Of a DNA stretch of 64,000 nt, positions 6,687 to 15,936 are shown one piece after another. The notes under the pieces are model-generated. The model saw nothing but the letters and a program-made list of their open reading frames with translations. It was not told the DNA's origin and searched no databases. The DNA comes from Paenibacillus mendelii (GTDB taxonomy: Bacteria > Bacillota > Bacilli > Paenibacillales > Paenibacillaceae). The translations under genes and the position numbers were made by a program. Each line of letters begins with the position of its first letter. Within the stretch, counting starts at the first letter, position 1. The stretch spans positions 868,001 through 932,000 of the forward strand of contig NZ_JANHOF010000001.1 of the NCBI RefSeq assembly GCF_024498075.1, read 5' to 3'.

Positions 6687-8891
6687 TCAATCGGACCGTT
6701 TCAACGCTCGCCGCATCTGTCCATTCAGACGCAATGAATTGCCCACAACCGAAACAGAGCTGAACGCCATCGCTGTACCGGCCATCCAAGGCTCCAACCC
6801 GCCGAATGCAGCGAACGGGATGACAACCGCATTGTAGACAAATGCGAAGGCTAGATTTTGCCGGATGTTCCGGACGGTTAACTTACTGATGCGAAGCGCA
6901 TCGCTAATCCCCGTTAACCGCGGCCGCAGCAGAACGACATGCCCGGCGGCAAGCGCCACTTCGGTTCCATTGCCCATAGCGATGCCGACATCCGCCGCCG
7001 CAATCGCCGGCGCGTCATTCCAGCCATCACCCGCCATGCCGACCTGCCGGCCTTCGGCTTGCAGCTTGCGAACGAAAGCGGCTTTGTCTTCAGGCAGCAT
7101 GGATGCTTCCACTCGTTCGATGCCCGCTGCAAGTGCCGCACCCCGAGCCGCAGCCGGATGGTCACCGGTTACGAGCAGCACCTGGACCCCCTCTTCCCTC
7201 AGCATTCGAACCGCTTCGCTGGAGGTTCGTTTGACCGGATCGTTCAGCGCGAAGGCACCCGAGCATCGTCCGTCTGTAAATATGTAGAGAACGGTCGATC
7301 CGGTATCCTCCATCCGCTGAGCGAATGCTGAGACGGCATGCGTGATCTGCCACTCCCGGTCAGTTATTAATTTGGCGCTGCCAATGGCAATCAGCTGACC
7401 ATCGACGGCAGCCTCCACTCCCTTGCCCGGCGTAGACCGAAATCCTTCGGCAAGCGGGATAACAAGCCCTTTACGCTTCGCTTCGTCGACAATCGTCCTC
7501 GCATAGGGATGCGAGGAGTCCTGCTCTACAGCTGCCGCGAGTCGCAGGAGCATGCTCGGAGAAGCTGGAGCAATCGAGATCATCTCCGACAATACAGGCT
7601 TGCCTTCCGTAAGCGTTCCCGTTTTGTCGAGCATAATCGTATCCAGCTGAGCCAGCCCCTCCAGCGTCCCGGCTTCCTTCAGGACAATGCCCCTCCTTGC
7701 CAGCTTTCCGGAGGCAAGTACGAGCGATATTGGCGCAGCCAGACCGAGGGCGCACGGACATGCGGCCAGCAGCACGGCGAGCGCATGCACGGAAGCCGTG
7801 CCAACATCTCCAGGCTCCAGCACCAGCAGCCAGATCAGCAGCGTCAGACATGACATACCGATCATGACCGGAACAAATACGGCAGCCAGGCGGTCTACCT
7901 TTCGACCGATCGATGACTTCGTCGACTGCGCTTGGCGCGTTAATACCGCGATTCGGCTCAGCATGGTATCGCTTGAAGGGGTTTGAACCTGTATGGCGAG
8001 GATGCCGCCTGCGGGAACGGTTCCTGCATAGACAACATCACCTGGCCCCTTGACGGCCGGCATGCTCTCTCCGGTCAAGAATGACTCGTCCACTTCCGCA
8101 TGCCCGCTGAGAATGATGCCATCGACAGGAATCGGCAGCTTAGGCTGAGCGATAACCGTTTCGCCAGTCCGCACCATTTGGACCGGCACCGATTGCTGCA
8201 GCCCGCCCCGCACGACGACAGCCTCTTTCAACAGAAGCGAAGCGAATCCGTCGCTTTCCCGCATCGCCCGTTCCGAAGCGGCGGACTCCAGCCATTTGCC
8301 AAGCAAGATTGCTGTAATGACGACCGCCGAGGTTTCAAAATAAAGCGGCTGGGACGTCAGCATCGCAAAGTAGCTGTAGGCGAATGCCGCCGTCGTTCCC
8401 AGCACCACCAGAACATCCATATTGGCCGTTCTTTCCCGCAGCGCATAATAAGCGCCAAAATAAAAAGGCATCCCAAGCCCGAATTGTACGATGGCGGCCA
8501 GGACGAACTGCAGCATCGGATCCTGAAGGAAACCCGGAACCGGAACGCCGCGCAACCAATCATAGTGATGGACCATTGCCCCTAACAAAGGAAGGGTCAG
8601 CAGCAAGGAAATCACAAACCTCAGCCTTAAAGCCGACGTCTCGTCAACATTCTTCTCGTTCCCATAAGGGAATGCTTGGAACCCAAGCTCACCGATGCGT
8701 TCCATAATCCGGTTAGGCGACACCCGTCCAGGCGCGTATTGAACGCTTCCTGATTTCGCCGCATAATGAACAGATATGCCGGAAACCCCATCCAGCTTGC
8801 CGATTGCTTTCTCGATTCGCGCCGCACATGCCGTACAGCTCATACCTTGAATCGACATATCGAGAACAGCATTGCCGCTATTATCGTCCAT
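6687..8891 (-). CDS. copA: Copper-transporting P1B-type ATPase
   Basis: This 734-aa P-type ATPase moves copper(I) across the cytoplasmic membrane. An N-terminal heavy-metal-associated domain has GMSCTACAAR (Cys19, Cys22). The membrane CPC motif is at 378-380, the phosphorylation site DKTGTLTEG starts at Asp422, and MAGDGWNDAPA is the hinge. The late membrane segments carry YN and MAFSSVSVVGNSLRL, the residues that define the Cu(I) P1B-1 subgroup. Only one metal-binding domain is present, where many CopA proteins have two. The ATG has a GGAGG site. A TauE/DsbD_2-like gene follows, so the exported copper may serve oxidase assembly rather than, or as well as, detoxification (inference). No CopZ or CsoR gene is adjacent. 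Confidence 0.93.
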   Translation of the reverse strand: MDDNSGNAVLDMSIQGMSCTACAARIEKAIGKLDGVSGISVHYAAKSGSVQYAPGRVSPNRIMERIGELGFQAFPYGNEKNVDETSALRLRFVISLLLTLPLLGAMVHHYDWLRGVPVPGFLQDPMLQFVLAAIVQFGLGMPFYFGAYYALRERTANMDVLVVLGTTAAFAYSYFAMLTSQPLYFETSAVVITAILLGKWLESAASERAMRESDGFASLLLKEAVVVRGGLQQSVPVQMVRTGETVIAQPKLPIPVDGIILSGHAEVDESFLTGESMPAVKGPGDVVYAGTVPAGGILAIQVQTPSSDTMLSRIAVLTRQAQSTKSSIGRKVDRLAAVFVPVMIGMSCLTLLIWLLVLEPGDVGTASVHALAVLLAACPCALGLAAPISLVLASGKLARRGIVLKEAGTLEGLAQLDTIMLDKTGTLTEGKPVLSEMISIAPASPSMLLRLAAAVEQDSSHPYARTIVDEAKRKGLVIPLAEGFRSTPGKGVEAAVDGQLIAIGSAKLITDREWQITHAVSAFAQRMEDTGSTVLYIFTDGRCSGAFALNDPVKRTSSEAVRMLREEGVQVLLVTGDHPAAARGAALAAGIERVEASMLPEDKAAFVRKLQAEGRQVGMAGDGWNDAPAIAAADVGIAMGNGTEVALAAGHVVLLRPRLTGISDALRISKLTVRNIRQNLAFAFVYNAVVIPFAAFGGLEPWMAGTAMAFSSVSVVGNSLRLNGQMRRALKRSD

Positions 8892-8995
8892 GACTGTCCC
8901 TCCGAGATGAACAAGATGTCCTTCTTTTCACTATATGACCAGATATCGTCGATCATGAATAGAAGCCGGACAAAGTTCGGGAACCGTTGTTATGC

Positions 8996-9032
8996 AAAAA
9001 AAAAAACACCTTCGCCTTCAGGCGAAAGTGTT
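8996..9032 (-). terminator. Intrinsic terminator of the rhodanese gene
   Basis: On the minus strand the stem ACACTTTCGCC / GGCGAAGGTGT with a TGAA loop is followed by more than eight T residues. It lies 30 bases past the rhodanese stop and separates that transcript from copA. Confidence 0.9.
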
Positions 9033-9061
9033 GCATGTATGCACAATGGATCAGATAGGCG

Positions 9062-9373
9062 CTAATCTCCCTCGACAACCTCGCCAGGCCAGCTCATCAT
9101 ACCGCCCAGCATATTAATGACTTGATAGCCTTGTGCGGACAGGAAATCGCATGCTTTACCGCTGCGGTTGCCGCTTCTGCAGACCATATAGATCGGCTGA
9201 TCGTTCTTGTCCAGTTCGTCGAGACGCCCCGTGATTTCGGATAAAGCGATATGCTTAGCTTGTGCGATATGCCCATCCTGCCATTCATCCAGCTCCCGGA
9301 CATCAACGACTTGAAGCTTCTCGCCGTTGCGCAGCTTCGTTTCCAGCTCGCTCGCGGTTATTTCGTCGTACAT
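9062..9373 (-). CDS. Rhodanese-like domain protein
   Basis: This 103-aa single rhodanese domain has the active-site loop CRSGNRSGKA with the catalytic Cys near residue 66, and VDVRELDEWQDGHI, the typical CH2A-like start of the fold. Such small cytosolic proteins move sulfane sulfur between thiols. It begins 3 bases after the DUF1992 gene ends, with a GGAG site inside that gene, so the two are cotranscribed, and a strong terminator follows. The physiological sulfur donor and acceptor cannot be told from the sequence. Confidence 0.9.
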   Translation of the reverse strand: MYDEITASELETKLRNGEKLQVVDVRELDEWQDGHIAQAKHIALSEITGRLDELDKNDQPIYMVCRSGNRSGKACDFLSAQGYQVINMLGGMMSWPGEVVEGD

Positions 9374-9376
9374 CGG

Positions 9377-9757
9377 TTATACATCTCCTTCGAGTTTGTT
9401 TCGCACTTTCTGTTCATATTGGGCAAAAACAGCTGAATCGGCTAGCCCTTGCGATTCCAGCAGCATCCTAAGCCGGATCCGTTTCTCGTTCAGCTGCTTC
9501 TGCAGCGGCTCCCGCTCCGCATCGCTCGTGCACATCGCGATCAGATCCTGCAGGGACACCATCTCCTTGGAGATCTGCATTTCCACGGGAATTACGCCCG
9601 CGTTCTTAAGCAGCTTATAGCCGACGCGCAGTTCTTCGGGAACATGCGATAGATCCTCGAGCTCAAGCGGTTTCCCTTTGCCCGGAAGCTGTTCAAAATC
9701 GCCGCGTGCCATCGCATCCTTGATCCGGTCCTCCGCCATACGGGCATAAACATCCAC
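9377..9757 (-). CDS. DUF1992 (DnaJ-homologue subfamily C28-like conserved domain) protein
   Basis: This 126-aa protein begins MDVYARMAEDRIKDAMARGDFEQLPGKGKPL, the classic DUF1992 signature (E. coli YhdN, eukaryotic DNAJC28 C-terminal domain), and ends in a charged helix. There is no J-domain. The start is a GTG with an AAGGTG site 8 bases upstream. It lies upstream of, and nearly touches, the rhodanese gene. The biochemical role of the family is not established. Confidence 0.85.
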   Translation of the reverse strand: MDVYARMAEDRIKDAMARGDFEQLPGKGKPLELEDLSHVPEELRVGYKLLKNAGVIPVEMQISKEMVSLQDLIAMCTSDAEREPLQKQLNEKRIRLRMLLESQGLADSAVFAQYEQKVRNKLEGDV

Positions 9758-9884
9758 TAGAGTGTCACCTTCCTTATCGGCAACTGCGCAATCCGTCCAC
9801 TCACAGCCAAGCGGAGTGCCTCAACTTGCATTTTACCAATGGAGGATTGTTCATGTCCAGTGGACGGAACCTGCGTGATAACGC

Positions 9885-12872
9885 TTATCGCCTTGTGCGC
9901 TTCTTGGCCGCGAGGAGACGGTTGATGCCGCTGCCCGCTTCATGATCCTGAGCAGGTTGTTCCGTCTTGCCCGCTGCTGGCGACGGTCCGCTCTTCGCGG
10001 TTTGCTGAACTGGCGAAGAAGGGATGCTGCCGGTAACCGATCTTTTTCGTTCCGCCTGCCCGCTTGCTTGATCAACCGGTCGTGCCGGAATCGCTCGCTT
10101 GGCGACCGTCTCGGCTGTTTCTGCAGAAGGTGAGGAAACAGGCTTAGAAGGCTCTCGTTCCTCCGTGCTTCTGCCATAGAACGTATCCGCCCGCCTCTTT
10201 CGCTGCTGAAGCTGCGCTAATCGCGCCCCTTCTCTAGAAGCTCCTGTACGGCTTGTGGAGCTTCGGCTTAGCGAACGGCCAAAGGCTTTGAAGACTGCGC
10301 CTATTCGCTGCCATGGCAGCGCCAATCGACGCAATGCAATGTCGCACAGCCAGAGCAGCAGGGCCGCAATAAGCAGCTGCCGCGTAATATTCACATACTC
10401 ACGGCTGTTTGTCGCATCGAAGAGCAGCGCTTCTTCCGGTTTGGCAGAATCCAGGATACGGCCGCCGGTTAAGGCAGCAAGCTTATTCAGCTTCTCCGTG
10501 CCGTCGCCTGCCGCGAGCCGATATTCCTGCGAATAGGGGATCACGAACCCTGCCATAACGCCCTCTCCCCCGTCTTCTCCGGAAGCACCGCCACTTGCTT
10601 TCGCGGCTATGCGCGTCATATAAGCGCCGGGCTCGGCTGCGGGTATCCGCACTTCGAACTCTCCTGGCTTGACAGGCAGAGCGGACAGCTCGCTTCTCTT
10701 ACCTTTATCATCTGTTACACCGACTTGAATACCGCCTGTTAACCCTTCATCCGTCCCGGTCTGGGCAATTTGCAGCCGTGCCTCTCCACCTTCTAAGCTT
10801 GCTGTCACCTCATAAGGCTCAGAGACAAACTGGGGAAAGGTCCACTTGACCCACGAGGCAAATACATTCGGAAAATCGCTCCAAAGCGTCCAGTCATGCG
10901 ACCATTTGCCGGTCAGATCACTCGTCCAGGCAACGGATCGGCCTGAGCCGAACTGCCAACGGGCAAGCAGCGGATCCCCTTCTGGCGTCAAAAGAGCCGT
11001 TTCTGCCGTTTCTTTCGCTGTTGTCGCTATATAGGCTTGTATCGCGGGTACGCCCTTCGCGAATAACGGCGACCAGCTGCCCGCCTGCCCGATTGCCGGG
11101 ACAAACGGTTTATCGACAATATAAGTGCGTGACATCATAACGGCTTCCCGGCTGAAGATCGCCGGCAGCGTACTCTGATCATTGGTGAAATAGTAACGGC
11201 CTTTGGCTGCATCAGCCAGCCATTGAAGCAGCCTTGTATCCGATCCTTCACCGACAGCTACCGTAGAGAGCGTCATCTTCTCTTGTACCATCGAAGCTGT
11301 CAGCAACTCATAGCCCGGATTCGTCGCGGACTGCCCATCCGTCAACAGAATGATGTGCTTGCGTTCCGCTTGAATCCCGTGCAAAGCTTGATACGCGGAA
11401 TCCAATGAGGAATAGATCTCCGTGCCGCCATCGGCTTGAATGCCTTGAATGCCGGCAATGACGGCATCACGGTCATCCAGCTTCGTCGGCTCAACGACCC
11501 ACCACGGCGTGGAATCGAAGGCGAGAACACCGACCGTATCCTGATCCCGCATCAGCTCAACCGTCCGCATAGCGGCTTCCTTGGCCAGCTCGATCTTCCC
11601 ATCGGACATGCTTCCCGATTTATCGATGACCAGAATCAGCCCGAGCGACGGAATTTGCCGTTTCCCCTTCAAGTCCATGTAGACGGGAAGCGCGCGTTCG
11701 ACGGGTGTTTTAAAATAACCGCCGAGTCCATAGCTGTCCTCGCCGCCAACCATGACCAGTCCAACGCCGAAATCGGAGACGGCTTTGGACAGCCACTCCA
11801 TCGGCTTCCCTGAAATACGTGTCGCGGGTACATTATTGAGCACGATACTGTCATAGCGTGAATAATCGGCCAGCTCCTGTGGGAGCTGCTCCGGGGGAAT
11901 GGTCTCCGTCCCCATCAATGAGGCTTCCAGTGCGGACACGATATTGTCGGAGCTGCCCGGCTTGCCCTCCACGATCAGCACCTTGGGAGGACCGCTCACC
12001 CGGCTGTATGCAAAGCCGGCATTATTCTGCGCACGTTCATCGCCGGCCGCATAGAGCTCTGCCCGGTAGCGGTGAAAGCCCGGGGAGGCCGCTACGCTTT
12101 GCAGGGCGAACCGGTTCTCTCCCCGTTCCAGACGAACGGTCTGCTGCATGATCTCCGTGTTGTCCTCATACAGACGAAGCACGGCATCACCGGCGAACGT
12201 GCTGCTAAGCGTAATCTCGAAAGCGAACTTCTCCGCCTGATGCAAGCTCTTCGGCAGCTCCAGCCGCTCGACGGCCGCATCCTTCCGCTCGCGCGGAGCA
12301 ATCGGCAGAACGTCGACGATGATGCCTTGATCGCGGAGCAGCCTGCCCTGCCGCAGCATGTCGCCTACGTTTTCTTCCCCATCGGATAGAAGAACGACAC
12401 GTCCTCCTTGGCCCGGAAGCAGACCTGAGGCCAGCTGAAGCCCCTGAGCCAGGTGGCTGAACGAATCGCTAACGTTCGTACGGAATGCAAATGCCGAAGC
12501 ATCTTCCATCACCGCATCCGCGATAAGCGGCTGCTCTACAGCAGCATTCAAGCCAACAGAGATGACGCCCGTACGGTCCTTATCCTCTTTATCCTTGACC
12601 GCCTGCGCAATCCAAGCTCCCATCGCGTCCTCCGCTTCCAAGCTGGCGGAGCGGTCCGCTACAAAAACCACATTGCGCTGCGTGATCTCCATATAGGGGT
12701 TTATCCCAGCCGCGACAACAATGACGAGCAGCATGATTAAGGCTCGGATGCCGACCGCTGCGGGCTTCCGCCAGCCGGTTAACCGGAGCGTTGTAAGGTA
12801 CATCCACCAGAGCATAACAGCCCACGGCGCAAGCAACAGTAAAAACCAAGGGTGGTCAAATTGCGCGCCCAC
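9885..12872 (-). CDS. Large membrane protein with GATase-like and von Willebrand factor A domains
   Basis: This is about 995 aa if the GTG at 12872 is used. That GTG has a GGGGGG site 9 bases upstream and overlaps the preceding gene by 17 bases; an in-frame start 17 codons earlier has no visible site. Two N-terminal membrane segments (about 9-27 and 40-58) precede a degenerate VWA region with DRSAS at Asp73 and a class I glutamine-amidotransferase-like fold (about 294-400) that lacks the nucleophile Cys. A canonical VWA domain follows with the MIDAS motif DKSGSMSDG at Asp417. A membrane segment near 850 leads to a long Arg/Pro/Ser-rich tail, probably cytoplasmic. It is the last gene of the MoxR-DUF58-VWA cluster. 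Its function is unknown; metal-dependent protein binding is inferred from MIDAS. Confidence 0.82.
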   Translation of the reverse strand: MGAQFDHPWFLLLLAPWAVMLWWMYLTTLRLTGWRKPAAVGIRALIMLLVIVVAAGINPYMEITQRNVVFVADRSASLEAEDAMGAWIAQAVKDKEDKDRTGVISVGLNAAVEQPLIADAVMEDASAFAFRTNVSDSFSHLAQGLQLASGLLPGQGGRVVLLSDGEENVGDMLRQGRLLRDQGIIVDVLPIAPRERKDAAVERLELPKSLHQAEKFAFEITLSSTFAGDAVLRLYEDNTEIMQQTVRLERGENRFALQSVAASPGFHRYRAELYAAGDERAQNNAGFAYSRVSGPPKVLIVEGKPGSSDNIVSALEASLMGTETIPPEQLPQELADYSRYDSIVLNNVPATRISGKPMEWLSKAVSDFGVGLVMVGGEDSYGLGGYFKTPVERALPVYMDLKGKRQIPSLGLILVIDKSGSMSDGKIELAKEAAMRTVELMRDQDTVGVLAFDSTPWWVVEPTKLDDRDAVIAGIQGIQADGGTEIYSSLDSAYQALHGIQAERKHIILLTDGQSATNPGYELLTASMVQEKMTLSTVAVGEGSDTRLLQWLADAAKGRYYFTNDQSTLPAIFSREAVMMSRTYIVDKPFVPAIGQAGSWSPLFAKGVPAIQAYIATTAKETAETALLTPEGDPLLARWQFGSGRSVAWTSDLTGKWSHDWTLWSDFPNVFASWVKWTFPQFVSEPYEVTASLEGGEARLQIAQTGTDEGLTGGIQVGVTDDKGKRSELSALPVKPGEFEVRIPAAEPGAYMTRIAAKASGGASGEDGGEGVMAGFVIPYSQEYRLAAGDGTEKLNKLAALTGGRILDSAKPEEALLFDATNSREYVNITRQLLIAALLLWLCDIALRRLALPWQRIGAVFKAFGRSLSRSSTSRTGASREGARLAQLQQRKRRADTFYGRSTEEREPSKPVSSPSAETAETVAKRAIPARPVDQASGQAERKRSVTGSIPSSPVQQTAKSGPSPAAGKTEQPAQDHEAGSGINRLLAAKKRTRR

Positions 12873-14856
12873 GACGGTACACCCCCCATTCCAAAGCAAT
12901 GATGGCAAGCAGGAGAAGAGCAATCCAGCGGATCAGCGAATCGGCGGTTTGCCGATCCATACCAGCTGCATCCGAGCTTCCTGCAAGCGGCTGCTTGGAT
13001 CCAGCTCCATCTGCAGCCGAAGCTTGCTTCAGGGTAAGAAGGCGGCTCGAATCGGCTGAAGCGAACTCCCTTGGATCTGCTGTAACGTGAAGCATTCGTT
13101 CAGAGACCAGAGCGCCTTTCGCATCCTGCTCCTTCAGACGGTACAAGCCCGGTACGTCTGGAACCGTCTGATTCGGCGAAACAATGCCGCCGTTTGCCTC
13201 CGGTTGTTTCAGCGGCGATGCTTCGGCATAACGTTTCATTCCGGGCGCGCTCTCGATAAGCTCCCACGAGGCGCTTGCGGCATTCGGGGAGAAATCAATA
13301 TCGATCTGCGAGCCTGACACAGCCTCACCGAGCTGACTCTTGGCGCTGCCTCCCATCCAATCGGCCGCCTGCACGACAAGAACGGGAAATTCCGGCCGCA
13401 GCGGCAAATCGGAATCATGAAGATCGAATGCAAACAGAAGCATTGGACGCCCGCCCTCTTGTCCGGCATACACGGCCGGTATGCCGCCGAACGTGACGAT
13501 GGCCTCACCCCAAGTTACGTTCGGCTGCTGGACGAGCTTAGCGATATGAATATCTTCGAAGGACAGATACCTTGTGACCGGATGCTCGACAATTTGAATG
13601 GACCCGTTCTTCGGCTGGACGCTCTCTGAACCAACTGGAGCCTGTGCTATGAATCTCCAGATCGGTTTAGCGGCAAGCAGCTGCTGCCAAGCCTTCGACT
13701 TCAGCTCTTCGTCTTGAATACCGTCCAGCACGATCCAATCAACGGTTTGCGCTGCTTTCTCTCCAGGCTCATATGTCTCGGGATTCGCAATAACCGTCTT
13801 GATCCCCGCAAGCTGCAGCGCTTTGTCCAGAAACAGATTGCCCCTCGTCACAAGCAGCGCTTGTTTCTGCTCGGTTGAGGCCGGGAATCGAAACAAGGCG
13901 TCATCTGCCGTGTATCGTTCATCCGGCTTCGACATCTGAGCTTTGTAGACATCTGCCTCAGGAAGACCTGGGACGGTCACGCTCTCCCATTCCCCGGGCT
14001 GGACGTTTGCCGTCGCTGTGGCAATCGGCTTCTTGCTGTCATCGGCATAAATATCCGCCCCCAGAACCGCCGGCTTCTTCCCGTCATTGCGAAGCGTAAC
14101 GACGGCAATTTGCGTCCCAGACTTGGCCGGATCGCTTTTCACACCGAATGCAGCAACGGCAGCCCCCTCGGTTGAGACCGCATCCGCAATGGCCATCATT
14201 GTTATCGGTGATTGCAGCTTGAGCTGCTCTGCCGATGCTGCATCCGACCAATCACGGTCCGTCACCACGATGACGGATCCTTCCTTCTCTTCACGAAGCA
14301 GCGCATCCGCAAGGGAGACCGCTGCCGTGCCGTCACTCTCTCCGAAAGCAGGCTGCAGGTCCCCGATCGCTTGCTCGAGCTTGGATTTATCCCGTTCACG
14401 GAGTGCTGCAATGCTTGGTTCACTGCCAGTCGTAATGATCGAGACCGTCGTACGGCTGCCCATCTGCTCGTCCACCCACTGCAAGGCAGATGATTTTGCA
14501 GCTTCCAGTTTGGTTTCACCAGATGGCTTCCCGTCCTGACCGGATGCCGGCCCCGTCATGCTGGCGGATCGGTCGATGACAAGAACGACATGCCCTTCCG
14601 CTGCGGCACTTCGCCACCATCCGGGCTCCATGAGCGCCAAGACGAGCAGCAGGGCGGCAGCCAGCTGCAACAGAAGCAGCAGCGACCGGCGCAGCTTCTG
14701 CCATGGCCGGTTCGCTTCCTGCTCCTTAAGCACCCGGTTCCAGAGCAGGTGGCTGGATATTGGCGTATCGATGTACGTCCGTTTCAGCATGTACAGCAGC
14801 GCTATGGCAGGCAGCGATAACGCAAACCAAAGCGAGCCGAGCGATTGAAAGAACAT
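12856..14856 (-). CDS. BatA-type VWA membrane protein
   Basis: This 666-aa protein has an N-terminal BatA-like membrane domain (segments about 6-23 and 58-76) ending in the typical LMEPGWW, directly followed by a VWA domain with the MIDAS motif DRSASM at Asp95. A middle region resembles a GATase-like fold without catalytic residues, and there is a C-terminal membrane helix (about 640-660) with a short basic tail. This N-terminal arrangement is that of the aerotolerance (Bat) family. The ATG has a GGGAGGAG site. It overlaps the next VWA gene and follows the DUF58 gene by 42 bases. The VWA domain is expected to sit outside the membrane; its ligand is unknown. Confidence 0.85.
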   Translation of the reverse strand: MFFQSLGSLWFALSLPAIALLYMLKRTYIDTPISSHLLWNRVLKEQEANRPWQKLRRSLLLLLQLAAALLLVLALMEPGWWRSAAAEGHVVLVIDRSASMTGPASGQDGKPSGETKLEAAKSSALQWVDEQMGSRTTVSIITTGSEPSIAALRERDKSKLEQAIGDLQPAFGESDGTAAVSLADALLREEKEGSVIVVTDRDWSDAASAEQLKLQSPITMMAIADAVSTEGAAVAAFGVKSDPAKSGTQIAVVTLRNDGKKPAVLGADIYADDSKKPIATATANVQPGEWESVTVPGLPEADVYKAQMSKPDERYTADDALFRFPASTEQKQALLVTRGNLFLDKALQLAGIKTVIANPETYEPGEKAAQTVDWIVLDGIQDEELKSKAWQQLLAAKPIWRFIAQAPVGSESVQPKNGSIQIVEHPVTRYLSFEDIHIAKLVQQPNVTWGEAIVTFGGIPAVYAGQEGGRPMLLFAFDLHDSDLPLRPEFPVLVVQAADWMGGSAKSQLGEAVSGSQIDIDFSPNAASASWELIESAPGMKRYAEASPLKQPEANGGIVSPNQTVPDVPGLYRLKEQDAKGALVSERMLHVTADPREFASADSSRLLTLKQASAADGAGSKQPLAGSSDAAGMDRQTADSLIRWIALLLLAIIALEWGVYRRGRAI

Positions 14857-14898
14857 GTCATTCTCCTCCCTTCCTCTATATGCAGCCGCCCTGTCCCG

Positions 14899-15936
14899 TT
14901 AACCACGCAGGAACCCCGCTGCCCTGAAAATGCTGTGCAGGGTCTGCTCCAGCGGTATGCCGGTATCGACGAATAAATAGCCTGCACCGCATTTGCCGCA
15001 TAACGTGCGGATATCGCTCTGATGTTGTTTCAACGCGCGTAAATAGGATTCGATGACACTCGTTCCTAATGCGACGTCCTTGCCTGTTTTCAGCTCGCTA
15101 TCAATAAGCCGCAGCTCGCCATTCAAGTCCGGCCGAAGCTCAGCGGGGGAAAGCAGATGCACGAACACCACCTCTTGCCTTGCTCCGATCAATGCGGAGA
15201 GAACGCGTTCCATCCCTTCCGCGTACAAGCCGTCGGTGAACAGCCACGTCTGTCCCGCTAGGCGCGGAAGGCTTGACGGTGACATGAAGGCATTGTACAT
15301 GTCGTCGCTTCCAGCTGCCGCTGTTCCCTCCTGTGCTTGACGATTGGTCTGCCAGGCATCTGTCAAAAAATGAAACAACCGCCGCGCGCTCCCTCTTCCG
15401 CGAAGCGGCGGAAGCTCGCCTGTCACCGAGTTCGCGAACAGCTTCGCTGAGACGCGATCCTCACCGGCTAGAGCCGTGTAGCCCACGGAAGCCGCTAGCT
15501 GCAGCGCATAGTACAGCTTGTTAGCCGCATGATGCGCCGCGGCGGCTGCGCTTGCCCGTGCGGGATGATCTGGTTCTCCCACTAGCGAAGCCTGGCTATC
15601 GAAGCTCATCGACCGAGATACGTCAACCATCAGATGAACCTGGAGCTCCTGCTCATCCCAATACTGACGCACGAAAGCTCTTCCTGAACGTCCATACACA
15701 TTCCAATCGATTCGACGGATATCATCGCCGGGCACATAGGGCCGAAAATCCGCAAACTCCAGCGAGCTGCCGAGCGAACGTGAACGCCGCTTTCCTTGCA
15801 TCGTTCCACGAATGCGTCCTTTGGCCGAAACGGACAGCCGTTCAAGAAGACGAATGGTGGACGGATCCAGTAATGGATCCGTATGCATACCATGCGACTG
15901 CTGATTAGGCTTACCGCCGGAGCTGCTCCCGTTCAT
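14899..15936 (-). CDS. DUF58 domain protein
   Basis: This 345-aa protein has the DUF58 core FRPYVPGDDIRRIDW (64-78) followed by a VWA-like fold with DVSRSM (Asp105), a partial MIDAS. No membrane segment is visible, unlike many DUF58 proteins, so it may be cytoplasmic. The MoxR-DUF58 pair is one of the most conserved bacterial gene pairs, and MoxR is thought to act as a chaperone on such VWA partners. The ATG overlaps the MoxR stop as ATGA, so the two are translationally coupled. A direct partner relation with the upstream MoxR is inferred from this coupling. Confidence 0.88.
   Translation of the reverse strand: MNGSSSGGKPNQQSHGMHTDPLLDPSTIRLLERLSVSAKGRIRGTMQGKRRSRSLGSSLEFADFRPYVPGDDIRRIDWNVYGRSGRAFVRQYWDEQELQVHLMVDVSRSMSFDSQASLVGEPDHPARASAAAAAHHAANKLYYALQLAASVGYTALAGEDRVSAKLFANSVTGELPPLRGRGSARRLFHFLTDAWQTNRQAQEGTAAAGSDDMYNAFMSPSSLPRLAGQTWLFTDGLYAEGMERVLSALIGARQEVVFVHLLSPAELRPDLNGELRLIDSELKTGKDVALGTSVIESYLRALKQHQSDIRTLCGKCGAGYLFVDTGIPLEQTLHSIFRAAGFLRG

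Noticed and set aside
9855..9865. GTCCA-G-TGGAC inverted repeat after the last VWA gene, considered as the cluster's terminator
   Set aside because: The arms are only 5 bp and no T-run follows, so the end of the large cluster's transcript was left unassigned.
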